From Carya illinoinensis (Eukaryota > Streptophyta > Magnoliopsida > Fagales > Juglandaceae), in NCBI RefSeq assembly GCF_018687715.1, contig NC_056760.1, positions 28,380,001-28,444,000 on the forward strand: 64,000 nt of DNA; not shown here. Reading direction: 5' to 3'. The first letter of the stretch is position 1. Below are more notes on the stretch, generated by a model, which saw only the letters and a program-made list of their open reading frames with translations, did not search any database and was not told the origin of the DNA.

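Larger units (their letters stand above)
61225..63010 (+). mobile_element. Sense L1-type LINE, 5' truncated, with MITE insertion
   Basis: Begins in RT ([16 protein letters not shown] decay of [12 protein letters not shown]), continues [40 protein letters not shown] and FAYDT (61589; normally FADDT), the thumb (61871-62030), a MITE at 62062-62206, poly-G at 62370-62391, zf-RVT (62530-62600: [23 protein letters not shown]) and the LINE tail with A-run near 63010. Many breaks. Confidence 0.87.

Noticed and set aside
1..64000. CRISPR array, bacterial operon or defence system
   Set aside because: No spaced direct-repeat array, no ribosome-binding sites or compact operons; the introns and transposons are plant-like.
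1..64000. tRNA or rRNA genes
   Set aside because: No cloverleaf-type A/B box pairs or rRNA-like blocks were seen by eye; the GGTATCAGAGC at 10114 is a TRIM primer-binding site, not a tRNA gene.

Overview
The window is plant nuclear DNA, probably from a woody eudicot. LINE 3' ends of the kind seen here are familiar to me from Fagales such as walnut, hickory and oak, but that placement is an inference. One real host gene is visible: a chloroplast-type polyribonucleotide nucleotidyltransferase (PNPase; Arabidopsis PNP1/RIF10). It lies on the + strand from the start codon at 6108 and runs off the right edge at 64000. I resolved 19 exons by joining GT-AG sites in frame. They encode residues 1-720; the rest of the KH domain, the S1 domain and the tail lie beyond the window. 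Exons make up only about 2.2 kb of the 57.9 kb.

Layout. 1-5216: non-genic, LTR-like repeat DNA. 5217-6107: AT-rich upstream DNA, a possible TATA box and a (CAG)7 tract before the ATG. Intron 1 (6390-10829): two 5'-truncated LINEs, a MITE and a TRIM with intact target-site duplication (TSD). Intron 2 (10899-20669): a hAT-like element with a solo LTR nested in it, a nearly full-length L1-type LINE with a 14-bp TSD, and a second hAT-like element. Intron 4 (20916-27634): an antisense LINE that has lost its RT core, a LINE tail and a MITE. Intron 5 (27719-36175): a Ty1-copia RNase H fossil, a sense LINE flanked by antisense LINE pieces, a MITE and a 57-bp tandem repeat. Intron 7 (36486-40749): antisense LINE pieces and an LTR-like fragment. 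Intron 9 (41353-44789): an antisense LINE and a MITE. Intron 10 (45054-47630): a GC-rich inverted repeat. Intron 12 (48247-52323): a LINE tail and a 2-kb solo LTR. Intron 13 (52417-58426): a structurally complete antisense Ty1-copia element inserted into one copy of a 286-bp tandem duplication. Intron 16: a long-inverted-repeat element. Intron 17: two LINE fragments and a MITE.

The PNPase reading frame looks intact: both RNase PH cores, the catalytic Asp/Asp/Lys set, the acidic insert of the chloroplast isoform and the start of the KH domain are all readable. Every transposon protein is broken by stops, frameshifts or deletions. I found no tRNA, rRNA, CRISPR array or independent second host gene, and no convincing undescribed biochemical system. 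The most interesting material is structural: an intronic transposon landscape whose order of events can be read from TSDs, an empty-site paralogue of the copia insertion, and long poly-G tracts recurring at one position of several LINE copies.
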